Source of the DNA: Hyphomicrobiales bacterium | GTDB taxonomy: Bacteria > Pseudomonadota > Alphaproteobacteria > Rhizobiales > Beijerinckiaceae | Direction of reading: 5' to 3' | DNA length: 37,067 nt | NCBI GenBank assembly: GCA_947455995.1 | Contig: CANGQA010000020.1 | Location: 1 to 37,067 of the forward strand | Shown here: one piece after another, positions 25,816 through 35,060 of the stretch | Numbering within the stretch: position 1 is the stretch's first letter | How the letters are laid out: every line of letters begins with the position of its first letter | Translations under genes and position numbers: made by a program | The notes under the pieces: model-generated | Told to the model about the DNA's origin: nothing | Database searches by the model: none | The model's input: only the letters and a program-made list of their open reading frames with translations

Positions 25816-26047
25816 GGTCTTTTACAACCGTTGTCAGTGCCAGTGCATGCAGCACGCCGCCCATCCGGCCCTGCAAAGCGGCATAGACCATCTGGTGCTG
25901 GCGCACACGTGGCAAGCCCTTGAAGGCTTGTGATGCGACCGTTGCGGCATAGTGGTCGCCATCACCGGCCAGATCTTTGATCTCGACATCCGCATCAGGC
26001 AGAGCCTCACGGATCATCGCTTCGATTTCAGAGGCTTGCATCGCCAT
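25808..26047 (-). CDS. bolA: BolA family protein
   Basis: A 79-residue BolA/IbaG-like protein with the class II KH-like fold. The segment DGDHYAATVASQAFKGLPRVRQHQMVYAAL contains the conserved RVRQHQ(M/R)VY core with the histidine that can share an iron-sulfur cluster with a CGFS glutaredoxin. It is 12 bases after purL and 61 bases before grxD, on the same strand. AGGA is placed 7 bases before the ATG. Confidence 0.93.
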   Translation of the reverse strand: MAMQASEIEAMIREALPDADVEIKDLAGDGDHYAATVASQAFKGLPRVRQHQMVYAALQGRMGGVLHALALTTVVKDPQ

Positions 26048-26059
26048 AGGGACGTCCTG

Positions 26060-28306
26060 TCAGTTGTGTTTGCCAGCCATATAATCGGGCAGCCAGCGAT
26101 CATTGGTATCGGTCAATTCTGCCACAGATATGGGCGCTTCACCCGGCAAAATCAATGCATCCCCGCCTGTTTTGCCGATTTCGAGCAAGCTGACCTGCGC
26201 ACCCGAAAACGCGGCCTTGACGCTTGCAAGCTTTTCGGGGGCGACAGCAATCAGATAACGGGCCTGATCTTCGCCAAACAAAGCCGCATGAGCGGGCAAA
26301 CCGGGGGGTAAAGCGGTGATGGTCGCCCCGATACCCGAAGCCATCGCCATTTCAGCAAGCGCAACCGCCAGCCCGCCATCGGACAGATCATGCACGGTCG
26401 ATACTGCACCCGATACAATCAAGGGCCGTAAGGCGTCTCCCACCCGACGCTCTTGCGCCAGATCGACAGGCGGCGGAGCGCCTTCCTCGCGGCCCAACAT
26501 TTCCTTCAACCAAATCGACTGCCCTAAATGCCCCTTGGTATCGCCGACCAAGACAACGACATCACCGGCCTGTTTGAAGGCGAGGCTGGCAAACCGTGTC
26601 ACATCATGCAAGACACCCACCCCGCCGATGGTTGGCGTTGGCAAAATCCCGCGACCGTTGGTTTCGTTATAAAGCGAAACATTGCCCGAAACGACCGGAA
26701 AATCGAGAGCCAGGCAGGCCTCGCCAATCCCCTTCAGGCAGCCGACAAACTGGCCCATGGCATCGGGACGCTCGGGATTGCCGAAATTAAGATTGTCGGT
26801 AATCGCCAGCGGCAGACCGCCTACAGCCGTAATATTGCGCCACGCCTCGGCCACCGCCTGCTTGCCGCCCTCGAACGGATCGGCCTCGCAATAGCGCGGG
26901 GTCACATCGGAGGTCAGCGCCAGCCCTTTCGGGCCATCCTGCACACGCACAATGGCTGCATCACCGCCGGGTTGCTGCACGGAATTGCCGAGGATCAAAT
27001 GATCATACTGCTCCCAAACCCAGCGTTTGGAACATAATTCTGATGACCCGACCAGCTTCAGCAAAGCGTCACGGTTGGAAACAGGCGATGAAAATGCGCT
27101 GGCCTCGAGCACAGGCTTGGCAGGAGTCAGGACGTGCGGGCGGTCATACAACGGGGCCTCGTCGCCCAATTCCTTGATCGGCAGATCAGCCATGATCCTG
27201 CCGTGATGCTTGACCACAAAACGCAGCGTATCGGTGGTATAACCGACAATCGCGAAATCCAACCCCCATTTGCGGAAAATAGCTTCGGCCTGCGCTTCCT
27301 TGGCCGGGTCGAGCACCATCAACATGCGCTCCTGGCTTTCCGACAGCATCATTTCATAGGCTGTCATGCCTTCCTCGCGGCACGGGACATTTTCAAGATG
27401 CAGTTCGACACCCAGATTGCCCTTGGCTCCCATTTCAACCGCCGAGCAGGTCAATCCGGCTGCGCCCATATCCTGAATGGCGATCACCGAGCCGGTCTGC
27501 ATCAATTCGAGACAGGCTTCGAGCAACAGCTTTTCGGCAAAAGGATCGCCCACCTGCACCGTCGGGCGTTTTTCCTCGGAGGCGTCGTCGAATTCCGCTG
27601 ACGCCATGGTGGCACCGTGGATACCGTCGCGGCCCGTTTTGGAACCAAGATAGACGATCGGATTACCGACACCGGTAGCCGCAGCATAAAAAATCTCGTC
27701 GGTCTTGGCGATCCCCACCGCCATGGCATTGACCAGAATATTGCCATCATAACGGGTATGGAAACCGAACTGGCCGCCCACTGTCGGCACACCGAAGGAA
27801 TTGCCGTAGCCGCCGACCCCTGCCACCACACCTGCCACCAGATGGCGGGTGCGCGGGTGGGCCGGATCACCAAAGCGCAGGGCATTCAGGCAGGCGATCG
27901 GCCGCGCACCCATGGTAAAAACATCACGCAAAATACCGCCTACGCCCGTCGTTGCCCCCTGATAGGGCTCGATGAAGGAGGGGTGATTGTGGCTTTCCAT
28001 TTTGAACACGCAGGCCAGCCCGTCGCCGATATCGATCACACCGGCATTTTCGCCAGGGCCCTGGATGACCCAGGGCGCCGTAGTAGGCAAACCCTTCAAA
28101 TGCAACCGCGATGATTTATAGGAACAATGCTCGTTCCACATCGCCGAAAAAATCCCCAATTCGGTAAAGCTGGGCGTGCGGCCGATCAGCGACAGGATCC
28201 GCTGGTATTCATCCTGTTTCAAACCATGCTGGGCAATCAGCTCCGGTGTGATCTCGGGCTCCACACCCTGTGCAGCAGATGTCGGTGCGCTCACGTTCGC
28301 TTGCAT
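26060..28306 (-). CDS. purL: Phosphoribosylformylglycinamidine synthase subunit PurL
   Basis: The synthetase subunit of the three-part PurLQS enzyme of purine synthesis; 748 residues, the small-PurL length. It has [15 protein letters not shown] near the N-terminus, [60 protein letters not shown] and [15 protein letters not shown]. The frame is open upstream to 28486, but the ATG at 28306 has GAGGATA just before it and gives the family N-terminus ([15 protein letters not shown]). purQ and purS are not in the window. Confidence 0.97.
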   Translation of the reverse strand: MQANVSAPTSAAQGVEPEITPELIAQHGLKQDEYQRILSLIGRTPSFTELGIFSAMWNEHCSYKSSRLHLKGLPTTAPWVIQGPGENAGVIDIGDGLACVFKMESHNHPSFIEPYQGATTGVGGILRDVFTMGARPIACLNALRFGDPAHPRTRHLVAGVVAGVGGYGNSFGVPTVGGQFGFHTRYDGNILVNAMAVGIAKTDEIFYAAATGVGNPIVYLGSKTGRDGIHGATMASAEFDDASEEKRPTVQVGDPFAEKLLLEACLELMQTGSVIAIQDMGAAGLTCSAVEMGAKGNLGVELHLENVPCREEGMTAYEMMLSESQERMLMVLDPAKEAQAEAIFRKWGLDFAIVGYTTDTLRFVVKHHGRIMADLPIKELGDEAPLYDRPHVLTPAKPVLEASAFSSPVSNRDALLKLVGSSELCSKRWVWEQYDHLILGNSVQQPGGDAAIVRVQDGPKGLALTSDVTPRYCEADPFEGGKQAVAEAWRNITAVGGLPLAITDNLNFGNPERPDAMGQFVGCLKGIGEACLALDFPVVSGNVSLYNETNGRGILPTPTIGGVGVLHDVTRFASLAFKQAGDVVVLVGDTKGHLGQSIWLKEMLGREEGAPPPVDLAQERRVGDALRPLIVSGAVSTVHDLSDGGLAVALAEMAMASGIGATITALPPGLPAHAALFGEDQARYLIAVAPEKLASVKAAFSGAQVSLLEIGKTGGDALILPGEAPISVAELTDTNDRWLPDYMAGKHN

Positions 28307-28711
28307 ATTATCCTCGGCATCAATGTGACGGCACAACCTACGCCGTCCGGCAACGCAGTATCCGGCCATTCCACCGCCTCCTTCTTTGACGCGCAAAGAA
28401 GAAACACAGAACAAACAACCTGTCGGCCCAGAACAGCCCCAAAAACCGCCCTGATCGCCGATACCCATCTTAGACCGGAATTGCAATTGATTCGACTCTT
28501 TACCAGCCTGACGGGCGATATTCCGCCACTGACACTATATTTAAATAATTTGTACAAAATATTATATTTTTTATGTAATAAAATAAAATATTTTTATTTT
28601 ATTCTTGATTTGAAAATGTATTCCCATATTTAAGGTAACTATAAATCAGAAATTAAAGGGAAGATTTATAAAATATATTATATTAGAAAAAGAGACCTTA
28701 GGGGGACTAAA
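28307..28711. promoter_or_regulatory. purL leader and start of the AT-rich island
   Basis: A 405-base gap between divergent genes. CTTCTTTG (28381-28388) and CAAAGAAG (28394-28401) form a perfect hairpin in the purL leader, about 75 bases before its start. From about 28535 onward composition becomes strongly A+T. A 12-base inverted repeat, AATAAAATAAAA (28577-28588) and TTTTATTTTATT (28592-28603), lies in this part. AGGGGGA stands before the ATG at 28712. No other gene is visible. Confidence 0.5.
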
Positions 28712-29226
28712 ATGTTGTTGAGATTGTTGAGAGATTTTATACAGGATTGTAAGGCAAGCATTGGTCTATTCACCGTCTTCCTGTACCCGGTATTTATAAT
28801 CCAGATCCTTGTCGGTTATGATCTTGGTCGTTATTTCATGTTGACGCGCCTGGTTGCGTCAGCCACTGAGCAAACCGCCCAGACGATCACGATACGTGGC
28901 GTGAATGATGGCGAAGATGCCAATCTGATAGCCAAAACGATTTTTGAGGCGCGGATGGGGAGTAATATTGCTACGACTCCGGACGGCAATGGCCTGATAT
29001 CCACATCGGTTACTTTTAGCCGTGAACCCGACACAGATTTAAACAGGCTTGTTGTCAAAACAAATTATAATCTGCTGTTGAGCAAGCTAATGAGCTCAAC
29101 AGCAATCCTCTGGCCTCAAGTGTATTTTTTGTTCCACAGAACAACATTTCCAATGCACGCGCGATTGCGAAATTTGTAGTGACCAATTCACCCAAATTCC
29201 CTCCCGTCATAACGTTTAACCCCTGA
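28712..29226 (+). pseudogene. Relic of a TadG-like gene: N-terminus joined out of frame to C-terminus
   Basis: The first 124 or so codons align with the start of the large gene at 29488: MLLRLLRDFIQDCKASI against MFMRLIRDYSRDNKAAI, then DLGRYFM, VASA, EDAN-x2-AKT. The reading frame then ends at 29179 after an unrelated tail. In the frame one base earlier, 29095-29226 reads LNSNPLASSV and ISNARAIAKFVVTNSPKFP, which matches the C-terminus of the large protein (LNSNPLSLID; VNNAAEIASFVANNMDSFP). So about 2 kb of middle seems to be missing, with the junction near AAGCTAATGAGCTCAAC. A good ribosome site (AGGGGGA) remains. A short membrane peptide may still be made, but the gene is most simply a deletion relic. 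Confidence 0.78.
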
Positions 29227-29248
29227 CTGCCCGCAATCCCCGATCACA

Positions 29249-29280
29249 CCGTCACGGCAGCCGCGAAGCTTCCGTGACGG
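29249..29280. terminator. GC-rich hairpin after the relic gene
   Basis: CCGTCACGG (29249-29257) and CCGTGACGG (29272-29280) form a perfect 9-base stem; AGC/GCT can pair inside the loop. It lies 23 bases after the restored stop of the relic, in a short GC-rich patch inside AT-rich DNA. There is no T-run directly after it. Confidence 0.5.
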
Positions 29281-29389
29281 GCCCGTGACCGCAAGCATGA
29301 TCCAGCATGCCCCATCCAAACAATTTACACTGTAGCAAATTACAACTTATAGTAGTATTTTTCTTTTATTTCTATTCTTAATATTTGAC

Positions 29390-29417
29390 TTGAATTGTCA
29401 TAGCATTTTTATATAAT
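29390..29417 (+). promoter_or_regulatory. Probable sigma-70-type promoter of the TadG-like gene
   Basis: TTGAAT (29390-29395) and TATAAT (29412-29417) are separated by 16 bases, 71 bases before the ATG at 29488. The -10 is a perfect consensus. AT-rich DNA produces chance matches, so confidence is moderate. Confidence 0.5.
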
Positions 29418-29487
29418 GCAAATTGTGTAGCGTTTATTTATTTTACATCTAGTCATTTTCTAAACACAGCTTATTCAGGCTTTCACG

Positions 29488-31989
29488 ATGTTCATGCGGT
29501 TGATCAGAGATTATTCACGCGACAACAAAGCGGCTATTGCCTTGATGACTGTTGCATTCATGCCCCTGTTTTTGGTGCTGGTCTATACAGCCCATGATAT
29601 CGGCCGTTATTTCATGGTGCAGCGGACTGTGGCATCGGCCTCCCAGCAAACCTATGATTGGATTGTTACCCGTGGCGCGAGTGCCAGCGAAGATGCCAAT
29701 GCACTGGCCAAGACCGCATTGACGACACGGCTGGGGAAAAACATCGTTGCCGATGATTCCAGTACCAATGGCATAAAAAATATCATGGTCACGGTGTCCC
29801 GCAATTCAAAAAATAAAATCGCCCGTATTGATATCAAAGGAGACTATAATCTGATGTTGGGCAAGCTGCTCAACCTGCCAACATTCCCGATCGCAGCCAC
29901 TGTCGGCAAAGTCATTGACCCGCCGGTCTTTATCACCATCGTCTTCAGCTCGGGCGAAATGCGGTCCGAGGGAGATAGTATTTATGGCAACAATCAAGCA
30001 CCATTGCTAGCTCCCAACCGTGGCGTTTCATGGAGCAATCTTTACTATACCGATTTCCTTGGCCAAACAGTACCAACACGTGACATGCCCACAACCAATT
30101 ATTTTATGGTTACGGCACTGGTCAAGCAACTTGTCAAAAAATATGCCGGCCGCACGATCTACATGAATATTATTCCCGTCTCGGCAACCATCAATCTTAA
30201 TCCTGGCCCTATATCGGGAGCACTGCCGGGATCGAATGAAGGGAAACTGCCACCGTGGACTCTAAACTCCAGTGATTCTGAGACATTGGATTCTTTTTTT
30301 CTTTTTAACTTAAATCCTCAAACTCCCAGATGCATCAGCAATCGGTCTTTTCCTGGCTCCACAGTAACGGGAAGTATCATGCGTGATTATTACGAAGTTC
30401 AAGCCAGCGAAATTCGACATACTGATCGCAGTATAACAAATACTAAAGTCCCTCCTGTATTTTTTAATAAAAATGGAGTTGGAAATTCCTTTACCTCATT
30501 GAATAAAAATTTCTTTTCGCATGAAAATTTACTTAAAGACAACAAACTGAGATACTCTACAGATGAGGGAGTTGGAACATCCAGTAATGGATTTTTATTT
30601 AATCTAACACGGGGTTATCCTTCATTCATTCTGGCAGCAGGATCATCTTGCCCTGCAATCAACACAACACCGGCTTTGGGGTCCTTCCAGCAGGTTACAA
30701 CACAAGATTACCCTATGCCGGGTGGGACCACTGAAAACGATATTTTCTGGGATTATATGCGCAATCATATCGATCCCGACAAGGTTTCCAACTATGCCAT
30801 CTGGGGATCACCCAATATGAATTTCGGCCTCCAGATAGCCTATGAAAATATCGGCCATGTGCAAAATACCGGAACAATAAACAACAACGGCAAAAAGTTG
30901 GATCCCAACTCGGAATTTTTGGTTTTTATGGTTTCGGATCAAATCGGGGCGGTCAAAAATGTGGCGGGTGTATCAACAGCCATCATTGGAGATTCATTTG
31001 GCAATGTTACCAAGAACAAAAGAGCGGCCACCAAATCATTATATACGCAATGCGTTTCTGTTGGTAGTGGCCCGGGCAATAGCGAACCCGGTTTAGCAGC
31101 GGGCTGTGTTGTTCCAGATATCAATGCGAATATCTTAAATCCAACACCCGTTCTTGCTGGTAATAAACCAAAATTTGAATTCAGCCATTTTGGGTATGAC
31201 GATTTTTATAATTTGGCCGGGCCGTTCTGCTTTGATGGGCCTACATATCAAGAGTATACCTGTGATAGCATGTATTCAGCGACAACAACGTCTGTTATCC
31301 AGAATTTCTACAACATTATCAATTATTCTCTCGATATAAAATACAACAATGACCTTGCAAAAAAATTAATCAAGCCACGAGTATTTTTTATTGATACAGG
31401 CTCAGGAAAACCAACTAACCAATGTGAAATGGTAAATGGTTTTACATCATCTTTCTTTGATAAAACTGGTAGTGAGTTTGATACAAGAATCGGTAATAAA
31501 TTTTGCACTGCCTATACAGATTTAGTGGGATTCAAAAATGATCCTCTTCCACGTAAGTTTGTTGCATGTGCACCAAAAACCAATTGTCCTTTTAGCAATT
31601 TGCCATCGGGTGGAGTGTCCCAAGGAGGAATCTTCTCGGTAACTTCGGATCCTCCAATGCTTTTTGCTCCGAACCCATCAAATCCTCTTAAGAGAGGCAA
31701 TTTATGGGCGGGCGATAAAACGGAATCGATTACCGGTTTAACCGGAGTTTTTACATATCAAATAAACGAATTTACGGATACAAATTTGGACTCTAAAAAT
31801 AATGCACTTTTTGTCCCAGTACAATTTTATCCCATAGCCAAAAAATTGATGCTCAATAGCAACCCGCTGTCATTAATAGATGAAAACGTCACCACAAGTA
31901 GACAGACCAATGTTAATAATGCTGCCGAAATTGCCTCATTCGTGGCCAACAACATGGACTCCTTTCCTGCAATTACATCACCCTATTGA
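29488..31989 (+). CDS. Large TadG-like protein with degenerate von Willebrand A domain
   Basis: An 833-residue protein with the TadE/TadG N-terminus: a short basic stretch, DNKAAIAL, one membrane helix (about 15-34), then HDIGRYFMVQRTVASA. A von Willebrand A-like layout follows: a first strand VFITIVFSSGEMRSEGDS (147-164) where TadG has the metal motif DxSxS, a helix PTTNYFMVTALVKQLVKKY, IYMNIIPVSATINLNPG (224-240), SPNMNFGLQIAYENIG (441-456) and FLVFMVSDQIGA (477-488). The first metal aspartate and the middle threonine seem to be absent. Residues 250-400 and 500-800 look like insertions rich in N, S, T and F, with about a dozen cysteines. It is probably anchored in the inner membrane with a periplasmic body. 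No other tad gene is present. A tad-pilus or surface role is inference. Confidence 0.75.
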   Translation: MFMRLIRDYSRDNKAAIALMTVAFMPLFLVLVYTAHDIGRYFMVQRTVASASQQTYDWIVTRGASASEDANALAKTALTTRLGKNIVADDSSTNGIKNIMVTVSRNSKNKIARIDIKGDYNLMLGKLLNLPTFPIAATVGKVIDPPVFITIVFSSGEMRSEGDSIYGNNQAPLLAPNRGVSWSNLYYTDFLGQTVPTRDMPTTNYFMVTALVKQLVKKYAGRTIYMNIIPVSATINLNPGPISGALPGSNEGKLPPWTLNSSDSETLDSFFLFNLNPQTPRCISNRSFPGSTVTGSIMRDYYEVQASEIRHTDRSITNTKVPPVFFNKNGVGNSFTSLNKNFFSHENLLKDNKLRYSTDEGVGTSSNGFLFNLTRGYPSFILAAGSSCPAINTTPALGSFQQVTTQDYPMPGGTTENDIFWDYMRNHIDPDKVSNYAIWGSPNMNFGLQIAYENIGHVQNTGTINNNGKKLDPNSEFLVFMVSDQIGAVKNVAGVSTAIIGDSFGNVTKNKRAATKSLYTQCVSVGSGPGNSEPGLAAGCVVPDINANILNPTPVLAGNKPKFEFSHFGYDDFYNLAGPFCFDGPTYQEYTCDSMYSATTTSVIQNFYNIINYSLDIKYNNDLAKKLIKPRVFFIDTGSGKPTNQCEMVNGFTSSFFDKTGSEFDTRIGNKFCTAYTDLVGFKNDPLPRKFVACAPKTNCPFSNLPSGGVSQGGIFSVTSDPPMLFAPNPSNPLKRGNLWAGDKTESITGLTGVFTYQINEFTDTNLDSKNNALFVPVQFYPIAKKLMLNSNPLSLIDENVTTSRQTNVNNAAEIASFVANNMDSFPAITSPY

Positions 31990-32022
31990 TCCAGTTCCAC
32001 ATGCGCACCAAAGCGTCACAAA

Positions 32023-32048
32023 CCACGGCAGTCCTTTGTCTGCCGTGG
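32023..32048. terminator. Bidirectional terminator between the TadG-like gene and the iron operon
   Basis: CCACGGCAG (32023-32031) and CTGCCGTGG (32040-32048) form a perfect 9-base stem with an 8-base loop. It lies between convergent stops, with CTTCTGTT after it on the plus strand and TTTGTG on the minus strand. Confidence 0.75.
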
Positions 32049-32054
32049 CTTCTG

Positions 32055-33167
32055 TTACGAGGCAAACACCACCAGATGATCCGGCACAACCCCGATGCGC
32101 AGCATTTGTCCTGCCTTGAGCGGGCCCGTATGGGACAGACGGGCATGGATGAATTGGCCGGTATGCGGCAACCGCAAACGCAGGCGGTCGTCGTGACCCA
32201 GAAATTGCCGTGATACGAATTCCACGGGCACACCATCCGGATCCAGTGTGATGTCTTGTGGCCGAATAGACAGCATGCAGGCCCCATCAGCCAGTGCAGG
32301 CGGCGCATTGAAACAGCCGAGCGGGCAGTCGATCTGCCCGTTGCGGCATTCGGCCTCGATCTCGTTCACATCGCAGAAAAAGCGGGCGACAAACAGGCTA
32401 GCGGGGTGGTTGTAAAGCTGTTGGGGTGTGCCGGTCTGCACAATGCGCCCGGCCTGCATCAAGGCAATGGAATCGGCAATCTGCATGGCTTCTTCAGGAT
32501 CATGCGTCACAACCACGGCTGAAATCCCCTCGTCGCGCAGCAAGGCGATGGTCTGCTCGCGGATCGTCTCGCGCAGGCGCTGGTCGAGATTGGAAAAAGG
32601 CTCGTCCATCAAAATCACACTGGGCCGCGGGGCCAAAGCGCGGGCCAATGCCACACGCTGCTGCTCGCCGCCCGAGAGCCTATGCGGATAATCATCGGCA
32701 TAGCGGGCCAGTGACACCCGCGTCAGCGCACGTATCGCCAGCGCGCGCGCATGGGCCTTGGGCAGATGGCGCAAACCGAACATGACATTTTCGACCACGC
32801 TCAAATGCGGAAACAGGGCATAATCCTGAAACACCAAGCCAACCCCGCGCTGTTCGGGGGGCACGAAGGACGATGCGCCGCAAACCTCGCGTCCATCAAG
32901 CAGAATACGCCCCTGATCGGGCTGTTCCACACCGGCTATCATCCGCAGAAGCGTTGATTTGCCGCAACCCGATGCGCCCAACAGGCACAGGATCTCACCC
33001 GGAGCCACTGTAAGTGACACATCCTCAAGAGCCGGCAACGCGCCATAATGGTGGCGCAGATGTTCGATCACCAAAAAACCAGCACAGCGGCCACGCGGCA
33101 GCCAACGGTCCTCATCCGGCAGACCCGAGTCCTGCGACACAGATGATGTCAAAAAGCTGGCTCTCAT
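32055..33167 (-). CDS. fbpC: Ferric-iron-type ABC transporter ATPase
   Basis: The ATPase of a FbpABC-type importer, 370 residues. Walker A is GASGCGKST (64-72), the Q-loop is VFQDYALFPHLSV, the signature is LSGGEQQRVALARAL (164-178), Walker B is VILMDEPFSNLD (184-195) and the switch histidine is in VVTHDPEEAMQ. The C-terminal third is a TOBE-like regulatory region. The ATG overlaps the permease stop (ATGA). The first 30 residues before FLVIEHLRHHYG are longer than usual, so a later start is possible. Similar ATPases serve thiamine, sulfate or putrescine, but the binding protein points to iron. Confidence 0.88.
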   Translation of the reverse strand: MRASFLTSSVSQDSGLPDEDRWLPRGRCAGFLVIEHLRHHYGALPALEDVSLTVAPGEILCLLGASGCGKSTLLRMIAGVEQPDQGRILLDGREVCGASSFVPPEQRGVGLVFQDYALFPHLSVVENVMFGLRHLPKAHARALAIRALTRVSLARYADDYPHRLSGGEQQRVALARALAPRPSVILMDEPFSNLDQRLRETIREQTIALLRDEGISAVVVTHDPEEAMQIADSIALMQAGRIVQTGTPQQLYNHPASLFVARFFCDVNEIEAECRNGQIDCPLGCFNAPPALADGACMLSIRPQDITLDPDGVPVEFVSRQFLGHDDRLRLRLPHTGQFIHARLSHTGPLKAGQMLRIGVVPDHLVVFAS

Positions 33168-34936
33168 GATCCTGTCTCTGTCCGATCGGTTTGAGGGGGG
33201 GAGTGTGTCATTGTTTGGCTGGTTTTGCCAAATTCGGCAATCAGCATCACCGGAACCAGACCGAACAGCACAATCGCCAGAGCAGCAATCGAACCATCCT
33301 CATAGGTCCCGCGCGCGGCCTCGCCATAGACATGGGTGGCCAGGGTTTCAAAATTAAGCGGCCGCAACAACAGGGTTGCAGGCAACTCTTTCATGCAGTC
33401 GACAAACACCAGCAAGCCCGCCGATAACACGGCAGGACTGATCAAAGGCAGATGCACCCGCAGCAACAGCGCCAGCGGATTGGCCCCGAGCGTGCGCCCG
33501 GCCTGATCCAGCGAAGGCGGGATCCGCTGAAATCCCGTTTCAAGCCCACCCACCGACATCGTCAAGAACCGCACCACATAGGCTGTTACCAGCGCACCGC
33601 CCGAGGCAAAAACAAACACCCCGCTGCCGTGCCCCAACACTGTCTGCGAGAGCGTATCAAGGCCGGCATCCAGCAAAGCCAGCGGGGCCAACAGGCCCAA
33701 AGCCAGCACGGTGCCCGGCACGGCATAGCCAAATCCCGCAAGCCGTTGCAGCAGGCGGGTCAGCACATTGCTGTTTTGCCGCACCGTAAACGTCAGCACC
33801 AATCCCAACACCAGCGCAATCACGGTCGCAAAAGCAGCGACGCCGACACTGTGCAAGGTTTGGCTGACAATATCCGGCGAAAGGCCGAACTGCCGCAACC
33901 GCGCCACTGCTTCCACCACAAGATAGGCTACCGGCAGGACAAAACCTGCCAAAACAGGCATGGCGCATGCGCCGAAAGCAAGCAATCCCGCCAGCGCAGG
34001 AAGGGGCTGGCGCGACAACCGACGCCCCTGTCTGGCATTGCCCGCATAGCGCTGGTGGCGGCGCGCATAGCGTTCCACCCCGACCAGCACGATGATCACC
34101 CCCAGCATCAGCAAAGCAATTTGCGCCGCACCACCAAGATTCGAGCGGTTGATCCATGTGGTATAAATCGACAAAGTGATGGTGCGCACACCCAAAAATT
34201 CGGAAGCGCCGACATCGTTGACGGCCTCCATCAGCGCCAGACTGGCACCCACAGCAATCGCCGGACGGGCCAAGGGCAAGGCCACACGAAAGAACACACC
34301 CAACCGCCCCGCGCCCAGCGTATGCGCGACTTCGACAAGGCTTGCCAATTGCATATGGAACATCGTCCGCGTGGATATATAAACATAGGGATAGAGCACA
34401 AAGCCAAACAGCAAAATGCAGCCTCCCAGCGAGCGGATGTCCGGCAGCATCAGATCACGCGGCGATGAAAGGCCCAACAGATGCCGCAGCCCGCTTTGCA
34501 GCGGACCAATCGGATGCAGCAAATCCAGATAGCTATAGGCAATGATATAGGTCGGCATGGCCAAGGGCAGCAACAGCGCCCATTCCAGCCAACGGCGTCC
34601 GAAAAAATCATAGGCTGTCACCAACCATGCCGTGAGTGTGCCGATGGTTGTCACCATGATGCCAACGCCGGCCAGCAACATAAGTGTCGTGCCAATCGCA
34701 TCGGGCAGCACAAAAGCCAGCAGATGCGGCCATAGATCGCCCGATCCATGCAGGCCCAACACCAGCAAAGCCAGCAGCGGCATCATCACAATCAGGGCAA
34801 TGGCCGCAGATGCGACAGTCCAGCCAACAGCACCGCCGCGCCAGCGCCACACAACAGGGCCCGGCAATAATCCACCCCAACGGGCCACTTGCGCAGGCCG
34901 ATCAGACGGACGGGAAGGCGGCAGATCCACTGACAT
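33164..34936 (-). CDS. fbpB: Ferric-iron-type ABC transporter permease, double-length
   Basis: An inner-membrane permease of 590 residues with two homologous halves of about six helices each, the normal FbpB/SfuB plan. Each half has an ATPase-coupling EAA loop: VEVAHTLGAGRLGVFFRVAL in the first and QAGRTLGANPLALLLRVHLP in the second. The arginine- and glutamine-rich central loop (ERYARRHQRYAGNARQGRR) joins the halves. GGA lies about 8 bases before the ATG. It is 125 bases after the binding-protein gene, with a small hairpin (35047-35058) in the gap, and overlaps the ATPase gene. Confidence 0.92.
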   Translation of the reverse strand: MSVDLPPSRPSDRPAQVARWGGLLPGPVVWRWRGGAVGWTVASAAIALIVMMPLLALLVLGLHGSGDLWPHLLAFVLPDAIGTTLMLLAGVGIMVTTIGTLTAWLVTAYDFFGRRWLEWALLLPLAMPTYIIAYSYLDLLHPIGPLQSGLRHLLGLSSPRDLMLPDIRSLGGCILLFGFVLYPYVYISTRTMFHMQLASLVEVAHTLGAGRLGVFFRVALPLARPAIAVGASLALMEAVNDVGASEFLGVRTITLSIYTTWINRSNLGGAAQIALLMLGVIIVLVGVERYARRHQRYAGNARQGRRLSRQPLPALAGLLAFGACAMPVLAGFVLPVAYLVVEAVARLRQFGLSPDIVSQTLHSVGVAAFATVIALVLGLVLTFTVRQNSNVLTRLLQRLAGFGYAVPGTVLALGLLAPLALLDAGLDTLSQTVLGHGSGVFVFASGGALVTAYVVRFLTMSVGGLETGFQRIPPSLDQAGRTLGANPLALLLRVHLPLISPAVLSAGLLVFVDCMKELPATLLLRPLNFETLATHVYGEAARGTYEDGSIAALAIVLFGLVPVMLIAEFGKTSQTMTHSPPQTDRTETGS

Positions 34937-35060
34937 TGCAGTCCATTTCTTGCACGTTTATTTCGCTATCAATAGCGGCAACAAGGCTTTCCCGATAACG
35001 AAATGCTGCCCTTGGATGATAAACAGCGGTTAGGCACATCTATGACCCTCTTTAGAGGCC

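Noticed and set aside
28712-29179. The short TadG-like frame as an intact small TadE protein
   Set aside because: The tail after residue 127 matches nothing in the family, while the next frame restores a clear match to the C-terminus of the large paralogue, so a deletion relic explains it better.
33452-34468. 338-codon plus-strand frame opposite the iron permease
   Set aside because: It is the mirror of a hydrophobic permease, which gives a Q/H/R-rich product typical of such shadows.
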